From CAYHIW01 sp964356745 (GTDB taxonomy: Bacteria > Patescibacteriota > Microgenomatia > UBA1406 > GWC2-37-13): a DNA stretch of 29,044 bases. Positions within the stretch are counted from its first letter, which is position 1, and each line of letters begins with the position of its first letter. The stretch covers positions 1 through 29,044 of the forward strand of contig CAYHIW010000004.1 in assembly GCA_964356745.1 (NCBI GenBank), written 5' to 3'. This document shows, in pieces, positions 22,047 to 29,044 of this stretch. Below the pieces are notes generated by a model. That model saw only the letters and a program-made list of their open reading frames with translations, was not told the DNA's origin and ran no database searches. The translations under genes and the position numbers were made by a program.

Positions 22047-23717
22047 TTACATCTTGTCTACGGTCTCAATCCCTAAGAGGTACAGGCCTTGTTTTAATAT
22101 TTTTCCGACCGATTCGGTGAGAAGGAGACGGAATTGCCGTACTTCTCCCTCGGATTTTAGCACAGGATGCTTCTGATAGAAAATGTTATATGACTGCGCA
22201 AGATCAAAAAGAAACGTCGCAATAAAATGTGGAGAGTTATACTCTAATGCTTTTTCAATAAACTCCGGAAATAAATATAGTTTTCGAAGCAAAACTTCCT
22301 CTTCATTTTCTAAAGTAGATGGAACTTCAATTTGTACATCTTTTTTTTCTTTGGATTGTTTCAATATGCTTTGAGTTCGTACAAACGTATATAAAAGATA
22401 GGGTCCTGAGTCACCGTCTTTGGCAATGCTTCTTTCCATGTCGAAAGAAATATTTTTAAAGGCATCTGATTTCAAAAATGAGTACTTTACTGCAGCGAGC
22501 GCAATGATCTGAACTAATACGTCATCTTTCATGCTGAATGCAGATTTAACTCTGGACTTTACTTCTTCAATTAAGGTAACTGCATTAATAATCTGGCCGG
22601 TACGAGAAGACATTTTACCCGTAATTAAATTGATCATGCCAAATCCCAAGTGTTTGTATTTATTTTCAAGTTGTGGAAATAATAAAACTGATGCTTTGCC
22701 GATTACTTTCCAATATTCATTCTGTTCTGCAGCAGTTGTTACAAGAGAGAGATCAAATTTAAAGTCGTTTAACTTGGCAGCTATGAGACCCAAATCTTTT
22801 GCTTCATACGTAGGATTTCCCTGAGAATTGACAAAAACTCTTGTATGAAGACCATATTTCTCTCCTTCAAAAACAATTGCGTTTTCACTCTTTTCAAAAA
22901 TCTTTCCAAGATGTTTATTTACTAAATCTTTTCCTTTGTCAGAGATTTCACTTTCGAAATAATACTTATCAAAAGTAATTCCCAAACTCTTTTCAAACGC
23001 TTTATAAAAATCAACGCTCCATTGTCTTGTTTTTTGCCACAGATCGATTATCGAAGAGTCTCTTCTGTAGAGTTGATCATTAATTTTGTCAATTTCTTCT
23101 TTTGAATGTTTTGATTTTTCGTAAGCATCAGAGCCTTCTTGATAGCATTTTTGTAAAAAGTGTACCTGTTGCTGAAGTATGACTAGAGATTTTATTTCAT
23201 CTTTGTGTTTTTCAACCGCCCATAAACACTTTGCGACATGTGGTCCAATATCTCCTTGGTAGTTGAGGCGTTTTACTTCATAACCAGATTTTTCATACAG
23301 TCTTGCTAAAGACTCGCCATAAATATAGGCAAATAAATGCCCGATATGAGGAGTCTTATGAGTATTTGGTTGTCCAAATTCAAGAACGACAACTTTTTTA
23401 TCCTTTTCAGTTGACGATTCATCGTTTGTATTTAGTATTTCGGATAGTAATGTTTTACGAGATAAAAAGATGTTGAGGAAGCCTGGTTTTAAGACTTCAA
23501 TTCTTTCGATTGCATCGTCTCTTGCGATTTTTTCTTTTACCTTTTCAGCAAACTCAAATGGAGGTAGAGAAAATTGTTTCGCATATTTGAACGCAAAGTT
23601 ACTCGAAAAATCTCCGTGTTGTAGTGAAGTTGGATGAGTTAACTCAATCTCTGGATTTTCAACTCCCAACTCTTCAAGAGTAACTTTCAAAATGTTAGCG
23701 AGATGATGTTTAAGCAT
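22047..23717 (-). CDS. argS: Arginyl-tRNA synthetase
   Basis: ArgRS charges tRNA-Arg. The 556-aa class I synthetase has the N-terminal Add-1-like tRNA-binding domain (about 1-85), the HIGH motif at 124-127 in PNTHKTPHIGH, KMSSRTG at 368-374 as the variant KMSKS loop typical of ArgRS, and the helical DALR anticodon-binding domain at the C-terminus (SGPYLLYTFVRTQSI to the end). The length is close to the usual 560-580. It is the second gene of a minus-strand set, 9 bases after an unknown gene and 1 base before radA. Confidence 0.96.
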   Translation of the reverse strand: MLKHHLANILKVTLEELGVENPEIELTHPTSLQHGDFSSNFAFKYAKQFSLPPFEFAEKVKEKIARDDAIERIEVLKPGFLNIFLSRKTLLSEILNTNDESSTEKDKKVVVLEFGQPNTHKTPHIGHLFAYIYGESLARLYEKSGYEVKRLNYQGDIGPHVAKCLWAVEKHKDEIKSLVILQQQVHFLQKCYQEGSDAYEKSKHSKEEIDKINDQLYRRDSSIIDLWQKTRQWSVDFYKAFEKSLGITFDKYYFESEISDKGKDLVNKHLGKIFEKSENAIVFEGEKYGLHTRVFVNSQGNPTYEAKDLGLIAAKLNDFKFDLSLVTTAAEQNEYWKVIGKASVLLFPQLENKYKHLGFGMINLITGKMSSRTGQIINAVTLIEEVKSRVKSAFSMKDDVLVQIIALAAVKYSFLKSDAFKNISFDMERSIAKDGDSGPYLLYTFVRTQSILKQSKEKKDVQIEVPSTLENEEEVLLRKLYLFPEFIEKALEYNSPHFIATFLFDLAQSYNIFYQKHPVLKSEGEVRQFRLLLTESVGKILKQGLYLLGIETVDKM

Positions 23718-23726
23718 GATAATCAG

Positions 23727-24284
23727 TTAGCGATCAATTTTCAGTTTTGTAAGAAAGTTTTCTCGTATTTGGATTATTATTTCTCCATTAGTATTTGGTG
23801 TTGGTATGATAGTTGTGTAATCAGAGTCATTTAACGTCTCAATAGGAGCTCTTTCTTTTCTTTTAGCTCGGTATTTAGGATCGCGTGCAAGAGATCGAAA
23901 TTGCACATCGTTTAAATACTGAATCACTAAAGATGGTTCTTTTTTCTTCAGTCTTACATGTATAAAATCTAGGGGATTTTTTTGACCAAGCTTTGTTGTG
24001 ATAGGTTTTTCATCTTCACCCAAAACAACTTCATATTCCCCTTCGGTTGCAAATCCAACATCTTGTAATAATCGAACACGCTTGCCGTTGACAACTGCTG
24101 GTGTGCCAAACGGTATAAATTTTCTCGCATGAGTAGTAGGTTCAAGCTGTGGTTGTTCTTCTGGTTTTGCGACAAGAGGACGAATGTGAGGAATAGGGTC
24201 TTGTTGAATGACAGGTACATCGGTTCCTGGTAGTCGTTGAGGTCCCCATGTTTTTCTTGGTGACGATTCTCCTTGTTCTGGCAT
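23727..24284 (-). CDS. Hypothetical protein, 185 aa
   Basis: I do not recognise this protein. From ATG 24284 it begins MPEQGESSPRKTWGPQRLPG, a Pro-rich and probably disordered N-terminus of about 60 residues, followed by a compact region rich in beta-type and charged stretches (VVNGKRVRLLQDVGFATEGE, then PLDFIHVRLKKKEPSLVIQY and a basic PKYRAKRKER). There is no membrane segment, signal peptide or Cys. The start is supported by TATAAT (revcomp 24291-24296) 6 bases upstream; an in-frame extension to 24380 would run over the divergent cysS promoter and gene. It is co-directional with argS and radA. Confidence 0.75.
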   Translation of the reverse strand: MPEQGESSPRKTWGPQRLPGTDVPVIQQDPIPHIRPLVAKPEEQPQLEPTTHARKFIPFGTPAVVNGKRVRLLQDVGFATEGEYEVVLGEDEKPITTKLGQKNPLDFIHVRLKKKEPSLVIQYLNDVQFRSLARDPKYRAKRKERAPIETLNDSDYTTIIPTPNTNGEIIIQIRENFLTKLKIDR

Positions 24285-24290
24285 GCCTAC

Positions 24291-24302
24291 ATTATATACA
24301 AT
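24291..24302. promoter_or_regulatory. Back-to-back divergent -10 boxes (unknown gene / cysS)
   Basis: Minus strand: TATAAT (revcomp of 24291-24296), 6 bases before ATG 24284. Plus strand: TACAAT (24297-24302), 10 bases before ATG 24313. The hexamers abut without a gap, so the two promoters share one AT-rich core. The same arrangement is seen at 6883-6892. Confidence 0.55.
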
Positions 24303-24312
24303 ATATATTCTT

Positions 24313-25437
24313 ATGTATTTATTTAATTCGCTTACCAAGACCAAAGAAAAATTCCAATCACTTGAGCAAAATAAAATCAAAATCTACGTTTGCGGTATTA
24401 CACCATACGACACAACACATCTTGGTCATGCATTTCTTTATATGTTTTTTGATGTTTTAATTCGTTATTTGCGATACATCAATTACAAGGTTGACTATGT
24501 TCAAAACGTCACAGATATTGATGACGACATACTTAAAAAGGCAAAAGAGGAAAAAACTGACTGGAAAGAGTTGGGGGATAAGTGGACCAATCAATTTCTA
24601 TCTGACTTGAGAGATTTAAACATAGTAATGCCCACTCATTACGTTAAGGCTACGGAGTCGATAGACACTATCATTAAAATGACAGAGAATCTTATCGAAA
24701 AAAATTACGCCTATCAAAAAGAAGGAAATGTTTATTTCGACATCACTCAGTTTAAAACGTACGGTGGTCTTTCTCACTTCAACGAAGTGCAAATGCTTGC
24801 GCTCGCACAAGAGCGAGGGGGCAATACTGATGATTTAAACAAAAAACATCCTCTCGACTTTATCCTGTGGCAAAAATCATTCGAAGGTGAACCTTCGTGG
24901 AATAGTCCTTGGAGCGCAGGACGACCTGGTTGGCATATTGAATGTTCTGCCATGATCAATAAACATCTTGGAGATCAGATTGATATTCATGGTGGAGGTA
25001 AAGATCTTATTTATCCTCATCACGAAAGCGAAATTGCACAGTCAGAAGGAGTTTCTGGAAGAAAACCCTTCGTTAAATACTGGATGCATGTTGCGATGCT
25101 TATGTATGAATGCGAGAAAATGTCAAAGTCTTTGGGAAACCTAGTTTTAGTGAACGATCTTTTAAAAACATATTCTACCGGAGCAATTCGCTGGCTTCTT
25201 TTATCTCATCACTATAGACATCCTTGGGAGTTCTATTTTTCTGAACTCGATGAAGTAGAAGAAATAATGACGAAAGTTAAAAGAAAGATAAGAGAAAAAG
25301 ACAGGGGAGATATTTCAAAAGTTACGTCTCTATTGGGTGACGATATGAACACGCCAGACGTGTTGAAGCTTATGCAAAATTCATTTTCTGGACAACCGCT
25401 CAAGCAAGTTTTTGAACTTCTTGGGTTCTTAACTTAA
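24313..25437 (+). CDS. cysS: Cysteinyl-tRNA synthetase, C-terminally short
   Basis: CysRS charges tRNA-Cys. From ATG 24313 the protein is 374 aa. The catalytic core is complete: zinc ligand C27 in YVCGITPYD, HLGH at 36-39 (HIGH motif), GRPGWHIECSAM with C211, HHESEIAQSE, and KMSKSLGN at 269-276. Typical CysRS has about 460 aa; the anticodon-binding region after about 310 is much reduced and the enzyme ends soon after NTPDVLKLMQNSF. MshC ligases are also shorter, but the tRNA-synthetase motifs and single copy context favour CysRS. An upstream in-frame ATG at 24283 precedes the predicted promoter and is not used in my call. Confidence 0.93.
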   Translation: MYLFNSLTKTKEKFQSLEQNKIKIYVCGITPYDTTHLGHAFLYMFFDVLIRYLRYINYKVDYVQNVTDIDDDILKKAKEEKTDWKELGDKWTNQFLSDLRDLNIVMPTHYVKATESIDTIIKMTENLIEKNYAYQKEGNVYFDITQFKTYGGLSHFNEVQMLALAQERGGNTDDLNKKHPLDFILWQKSFEGEPSWNSPWSAGRPGWHIECSAMINKHLGDQIDIHGGGKDLIYPHHESEIAQSEGVSGRKPFVKYWMHVAMLMYECEKMSKSLGNLVLVNDLLKTYSTGAIRWLLLSHHYRHPWEFYFSELDEVEEIMTKVKRKIREKDRGDISKVTSLLGDDMNTPDVLKLMQNSFSGQPLKQVFELLGFLT

Positions 25438-25444
25438 GTAGAGT

Positions 25445-25453
25445 TGATATAAT
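25445..25453 (+). promoter_or_regulatory. Extended -10 promoter of the PEGA/SH3 gene
   Basis: TGATATAAT (25445-25453) is a perfect extended -10 in the 24-base gap after cysS. It ends 8 bases before ATG 25462, so a leaderless transcript is predicted. No good -35 is seen, as expected for an extended -10. Confidence 0.6.
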
Positions 25454-25461
25454 ATTCTACT

Positions 25462-26322
25462 ATGAAGGTCAAGCTCGCTCTTCTCACCGTCCTCTTATTT
25501 CTATTTATTCTATTCATTGTTGTTAAGTTTTTCATACTTGATACTCAGAATAACTTTGGACAGCTAAAAATAAACTCTTCTCCTTCGACAAGTGTTTTTA
25601 TCGGAAGCGTTCTGTCGGGTAAAACACCGTTTGATAAAAAATTAAAAACAGGAACGTATGATTTGAAATTAATTCCTGGTGGAGAAGCAAGTAGTTCAGC
25701 GACTTGGCAAGCAAAAGTAAATGTGTACAAAAACACATTGACCTATGTAAATAGAGAGCTTGGTGCTTCGGATGTAACATCTGCAGGTGAGATATTTTCG
25801 ATAATTCCAATGAATAAATCCCACAATAAAAACATGGGAGAAATTTCTGTTGAATCAGAACCGATAGGGGCGATTGTTAGTTTAGATAATGACGAGAAAG
25901 AGATTGCACCACTTCTTTTGGGAGACGTACCGGTTGGGACACACGAGCTTACGATCTCGCTTCCAGGATTCTTCCCTCGCATACAGAAAATAAACGTTGA
26001 CGAAGGAATGCGTTCTGTCGCCTTTTTCAAACTCGCGGTTGACGTTGATAAGAAATTAACCTTGGAGAAAACAAAAAAAGAAGCATCGAGTAGCGCAACG
26101 ATTAAACCAAAAGCAGATGCACCTACCGTAACCATTAAGCAAACGCCAACGGGGTGGCTTAGGGTACGAGAGGAACCATCTATCAACTCTTCCGAAAGTG
26201 CAAAAATTAATCCCGGAGACACCTTCATCCTACTTGAAGAGCAGCTCAACTGGTTAAAGATTGAATATGAAAAAGGAAAAAGCGGTTGGGTTTCTGCGGA
26301 ATACGCCGAAAAAACTGAATAG
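25462..26322 (+). CDS. Membrane-anchored PEGA and SH3 domain protein
   Basis: The 286-aa protein has an N-terminal membrane anchor (about 4-26) and a long outer part. Two PEGA-type repeats are visible: FGQLKINSSPSTSVFIGSVL to about 110, and GEISVESEPIGAIVSLDND to about 195 with the usual VPVGTHELTISLPGFFP. After a Lys/Ser/Ala linker there is a C-terminal bacterial SH3 domain (about 224-283: GWLRVREEPSINS and GKSGWVSAEYAEK), which in many proteins binds peptidoglycan. PEGA domains are found in surface proteins and may bind sugars. A role in envelope attachment is inferred. It converges with the glycosyltransferase gene, two bases apart. Confidence 0.85.
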   Translation: MKVKLALLTVLLFLFILFIVVKFFILDTQNNFGQLKINSSPSTSVFIGSVLSGKTPFDKKLKTGTYDLKLIPGGEASSSATWQAKVNVYKNTLTYVNRELGASDVTSAGEIFSIIPMNKSHNKNMGEISVESEPIGAIVSLDNDEKEIAPLLLGDVPVGTHELTISLPGFFPRIQKINVDEGMRSVAFFKLAVDVDKKLTLEKTKKEASSSATIKPKADAPTVTIKQTPTGWLRVREEPSINSSESAKINPGDTFILLEEQLNWLKIEYEKGKSGWVSAEYAEKTE

Positions 26323-26324
26323 CC

Positions 26325-27431
26325 CTACTTGGTTTTCCAGACGACGCGGTTGTAGAGGAAGTAAGAGTAGGGGATTATGATGAATCCAAGAATAAGTACT
26401 TTATAGAGAAATAAGTATTGTTCTCCAAAAAAGTACGCGCAGGTTTCAAGAAGAACCGACTGGATAATAATAGAGCCAGATGCAACGAGATTAAACTTAA
26501 AGAAACTTTTGGCAAAGGACGACGATTTTCCATCAATTTGTTTATACGAAAAACTCCAGTAGTTATTGAGAATGAAATTAAAGATAATGGCGAGTTCAGC
26601 ACTGATTAACTGAGAAAGCCAAATGAAAAGACCTACTCTGAATCGGAGCACATAAAGAAGTCCAAAATCAATAATAAATCCTCCTAGGCCAACAAAAATA
26701 TATTTAACGAATGATGAGTGAAGGAAGACGTACCAGAGAGTATCGATGATATATCTAAATGAGTCAATTTTAGATTCACCATACCTGCGATCGATAAATT
26801 GAATTGGGATCTCGTCAATACGCGCGTTATGTTTTAGGGCATTGTCCAAAAGTGCAATCTGGAAAACATACCCTGTATAGTTTTCAACTTTCTCCAGTAT
26901 ATCTTTGGCAATTGTTGCTCTGATACATCGATAGCCCGATGTCCAGTCGGTGATACGAGGTTTCATAAATCCAAGCCGAATGATAATATTTCCGATCACA
27001 GAGAAAAATTTACGGTGTAGTGCCCAATCATTTGGAATCGATCCACCTTTTCTATAGCGGGTACCAATAACGAAATCTGATCCACTATCAAGTATTTCAA
27101 TAAAAAGAGGAATGCTTTTGGGGTCGTGTGAGAAGTCAGCATCCATCTCAAAAAGTGCATCTGGATGAAGCTTGCTCAAAGCATAGGTAAAGCCAGAAAC
27201 GTATGCTCTACCAAGTCCTTCTTTTTTTGTTTCGATGAGGTAGAGGTTTTTGTGCTGAGTTTTCAATTTTTTAACTATGTTTGCAGTTCCATCAGGCGAG
27301 TCGCTATCAACGACAAGAATATTTAATTCCCACTCTTTCAATTTTTTACCAACTTCAAAAACAGACTCGACAAGTTTCTCGATATTTTTAACCTCGTTAA
27401 ATGTGGGAACTATGATTACTGCTTTTTTCAT
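26325..27431 (-). CDS. Polyprenol-phosphate GT2 glycosyltransferase fused to GtrA
   Basis: Residues 1 to about 230 are a DPM1-like family 2 glycosyltransferase: IIVPTFNEVKNIEKLVES, the metal/UDP-binding DADFSHDP, and WTSGYRCIRA. Such enzymes move mannose or glucose from a nucleotide sugar to a polyprenyl phosphate. Residues about 240-368 form a GtrA-like domain with four membrane helices, including FVGLGGFIIDFGLLYVL and FNFILNNYWSFSY. GT2-GtrA fusions are thought to make and flip lipid-linked sugars for glycan modification. It overlaps the decarboxylase gene by four bases (ATGA), so the three sugar genes form one operon. Confidence 0.93.
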   Translation of the reverse strand: MKKAVIIVPTFNEVKNIEKLVESVFEVGKKLKEWELNILVVDSDSPDGTANIVKKLKTQHKNLYLIETKKEGLGRAYVSGFTYALSKLHPDALFEMDADFSHDPKSIPLFIEILDSGSDFVIGTRYRKGGSIPNDWALHRKFFSVIGNIIIRLGFMKPRITDWTSGYRCIRATIAKDILEKVENYTGYVFQIALLDNALKHNARIDEIPIQFIDRRYGESKIDSFRYIIDTLWYVFLHSSFVKYIFVGLGGFIIDFGLLYVLRFRVGLFIWLSQLISAELAIIFNFILNNYWSFSYKQIDGKSSSFAKSFFKFNLVASGSIIIQSVLLETCAYFFGEQYLFLYKVLILGFIIIPYSYFLYNRVVWKTK

Positions 27432-28381
27432 GATGTTTGTCTAATATATTCAATCATTTTGGTAAGTCCCTCTTCAAGAGTTATTTTGGGTTCCCACGCT
27501 ATAAGTTGTTTTGCTTTAGAAATGTCCGGTTTTCGTTTCAGTGGGTCATCTTGAGGGAGTGATTCACTTAAAATGATTTCACTTGAAGATTGGGTAAGTT
27601 TTTTAATTATCTGTGCATATTCTAAAACAGTGTGTTCTTCTGGTGAGCCAATATTGATAATTTCTCCCTTAGCGTTTGGGATAAACATGAGTTTGTATAG
27701 GCCATCAACTGTATCATCTACATAACATAGAGAGCGTGTTTGCTTTCCATCTCCAAAAACAGTAATTGGTTTGCCGGCAAGTGCCTGTAGTATAAAATTA
27801 ACGCTCATACGCATGTCTTCTTTTAACATCCTCGGACCATACGTGTTAAATATCCTTGCAATTCGAACATTTACACCTTTTGTGCGACTAAAAAATGAAG
27901 TGATAGTTTCACCAAATCGCTTTGCCTCATCATATACTGCGCGAGGTCCGGTAGTTGAAACATTTCCGTTGTACGATTCTGGTTGTGGATGAACTTTCGG
28001 GTCCCCATATATCTCGGAAGTGGACGCAAACAAGAACGAAGCGTTTTTTTGTCGTGCGATTTCAAGCAATCTCCATGTGCCCGTTGTATTTACGAGCATG
28101 GTTTCTTCTGCAAGCGCATGGTAGCTTATATTACTATGATGGTTGGGGCTAGCGGGAGAGGCAAGGTGAAAAATTGCATCTACTTTGTCAAGAGTATTCT
28201 TATAATTAAGAACGTCCTCGTGTATTAAATGAAAATGTTTATTTTTTTTAAACTGTGAGATGTTTGATTCGTTGCTTGTTGAGAAATTATCTATGCAGTA
28301 AACTTCGTGAGATTCCTTAAGAAGCTTTTCGCAAAGATGAGATCCTATAAAGCCTGCTCCGCCAGTGACAATACTATTCAT
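27428..28381 (-). CDS. UDP-glucuronate decarboxylase-like epimerase/dehydratase
   Basis: The 317-aa short-chain dehydrogenase has the NAD-binding GGAGFIGSHL at 7-16, Ser/Thr at 120-121 and the catalytic Tyr150-x3-Lys154 in VYDEAKRFGET. The FNTYGPRM segment and the YDEAKR motif match UDP-glucuronate decarboxylase (UXS), which makes UDP-xylose. Other extended SDRs (GalE, RmlB) usually read YGxSK at the catalytic motif, so UXS is favoured. The adjacent UDP-glucose dehydrogenase would supply its substrate. The start is two bases after the dehydrogenase stop. Confidence 0.88.
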   Translation of the reverse strand: MNSIVTGGAGFIGSHLCEKLLKESHEVYCIDNFSTSNESNISQFKKNKHFHLIHEDVLNYKNTLDKVDAIFHLASPASPNHHSNISYHALAEETMLVNTTGTWRLLEIARQKNASFLFASTSEIYGDPKVHPQPESYNGNVSTTGPRAVYDEAKRFGETITSFFSRTKGVNVRIARIFNTYGPRMLKEDMRMSVNFILQALAGKPITVFGDGKQTRSLCYVDDTVDGLYKLMFIPNAKGEIINIGSPEEHTVLEYAQIIKKLTQSSSEIILSESLPQDDPLKRKPDISKAKQLIAWEPKITLEEGLTKMIEYIRQTS

Positions 28382-28383
28382 TG

Positions 28384-29044
28384 TTAAGATCTGCCAATAC
28401 CATAATACTCAAAGCCTGCTTTTTTCATTTTCTTTGGTTCAAAAATATTTCTTCCATCAAAAATGAGATGCTTTTTCATGAGTTTTTTTACTTTACTTAA
28501 ATCAATCTGCTTAAATTCATTCCACTCGGTAAAAATGCATAAAGCATCCACGTTTTCTACTGCTTCATAGGGGTTATTAACATATGTTAACTTATTGCCA
28601 AGGATTTTTTTGATATTTTCCATTGCTACTTGATCGTAAACCTTGAGGGTAAAGCCTTTTTTAATGAGCTCTCTGAGAACGTACACGGAAGGTGCAAATC
28701 GTACATCGTCAGTATCAGGTTTGAAACTGAGTCCCCATACGCCAATTGTTTTTCCCTTAATGTGTTTGAGAATATTTTTGAGAAAATTTTCTCTTGCTTG
28801 CTGATTAATATTTTCAACAGCTTGCAGTAGCGAGGTATCGATTTCAAGATTTTTTCCCGTATCCATTAAAGCTTGAACATCTTTCGGGAAACATGAACCG
28901 CCATAACCAACACCCGGATACATAAAAGATCTTCCAATTCGTTTATCCAGTCCAACAGCATCAAGAACTGTTTCTACGTCTGCTCCTGTTTTCTCACAGT
29001 AAAAAGAAATAGTTTCAGAATGAAGATGTTATCTGAGGTAAATA
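28384..29044 (-). CDS. UDP-glucose 6-dehydrogenase, partial (window end)
   Basis: Only the C-terminal half is in the window. It reads, from about 29019 downward, SETISFYCEKTGADVE, then the catalytic GYGGSCFPKD around 28900, the NAD-binding-type KGKTIGVWGLSFKPDTDDVR, and the C-terminal EWNEFK and FDGRN segments. This is the UDP-glucose/GDP-mannose dehydrogenase family, which oxidises UDP-glucose to UDP-glucuronate with 2 NAD. The Met at 28923 is internal, not the start. Upstream of about 29019 the frame is broken (stop at 29029-29031); another frame gives YLPQITSSF, which continues the expected sequence. This suggests a frameshift near the edge, possibly a sequence error. First of the three-gene sugar set. 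Confidence 0.85.

Noticed and set aside
25743..26249. Open frame of 168 codons on the minus strand inside the PEGA/SH3 gene
   Set aside because: The plus-strand protein has clear domains over the same bases; the antisense product is Ser/Ile-rich with no motif.
1..29044. CRISPR array, tRNA, rRNA, riboswitch or transposon
   Set aside because: I saw no regular spaced repeats, cloverleaf-like sequence, conserved rRNA stretch, known aptamer core or transposase domain; gaps between genes are too short for most of these.

Overview
The window is a dense, AT-rich bacterial chromosome segment. It holds about 30 protein genes, most of them abutting or overlapping by 1-4 bases, and no stretch over 300 bases lacks a gene. 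I see no rRNA, tRNA, CRISPR array, transposase or phage gene. The gene set points to a Patescibacteria/CPR bacterium, most likely Microgenomates-like: shortened housekeeping proteins (IF-2 without its N-terminal region, CysRS without most of its C-terminal domain, short HrcA, DnaJ without a zinc finger) together with DUF4012, DUF4446, DUF3048 and DUF5679 proteins. TGA is a normal stop (secD, dnaJ), which argues against the code-25 lineages Gracilibacteria and SR1. The placement rests on gene content alone.

Layout. (1) 44-6876, minus strand: DUF4012 membrane protein, ribosomal protein L25, a 144-aa unknown, NusA, IF-2 and a degenerate DHH-family protein; rbfA, which often sits between infB and the DHH gene, is absent. 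(2) 6899-7844, plus strand: a cytidylyltransferase-like enzyme and a 2'-5' RNA ligase/cyclic phosphodiesterase-like protein. (3) 7845-8223, minus strand: a 47-aa zinc-ribbon protein and a 69-aa single-membrane-segment protein. (4) 8283-13306, plus strand: DUF4446, DUF3048, a winged-helix protein with a degenerate nucleotidyltransferase-like domain, SecD, SecF and a metallo-beta-lactamase-fold hydrolase. (5) 13233-15499, minus strand: CCA-adding enzyme and endonuclease IV. (6) 15569-20802, plus strand: hrcA-grpE-dnaK-dnaJ heat-shock operon running into EF-P and a RodZ-like protein. (7) 20774-24284, minus strand: RadA, ArgRS and a 185-aa unknown. (8) 24313-26322, plus strand: CysRS and a PEGA/SH3 envelope protein. 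(9) 26325 to the end, minus strand: a GT2-GtrA glycosyltransferase, a UDP-glucuronate decarboxylase-like protein and a partial UDP-glucose dehydrogenase, which together suggest UDP-glucose to UDP-glucuronate to UDP-xylose and surface glycan synthesis.

The clearest emergent signal is regulatory. At eight or more transcription-unit starts a TATAAT-like -10 hexamer sits only 6-9 bases before the start codon, so these mRNAs should be leaderless or nearly so. Two divergent gene pairs share almost back-to-back -10 boxes. The heat-shock operon is preceded by an inverted repeat that keeps the outer arms and exact spacing of a CIRCE operator but not its inner bases. Two families of short interspersed microrepeats occur, partly inside coding regions. 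I found no convincing wholly new multi-gene system; the gene complement is ordinary for this kind of organism, and the interest lies in expression signals, degenerate enzymes and repeats.
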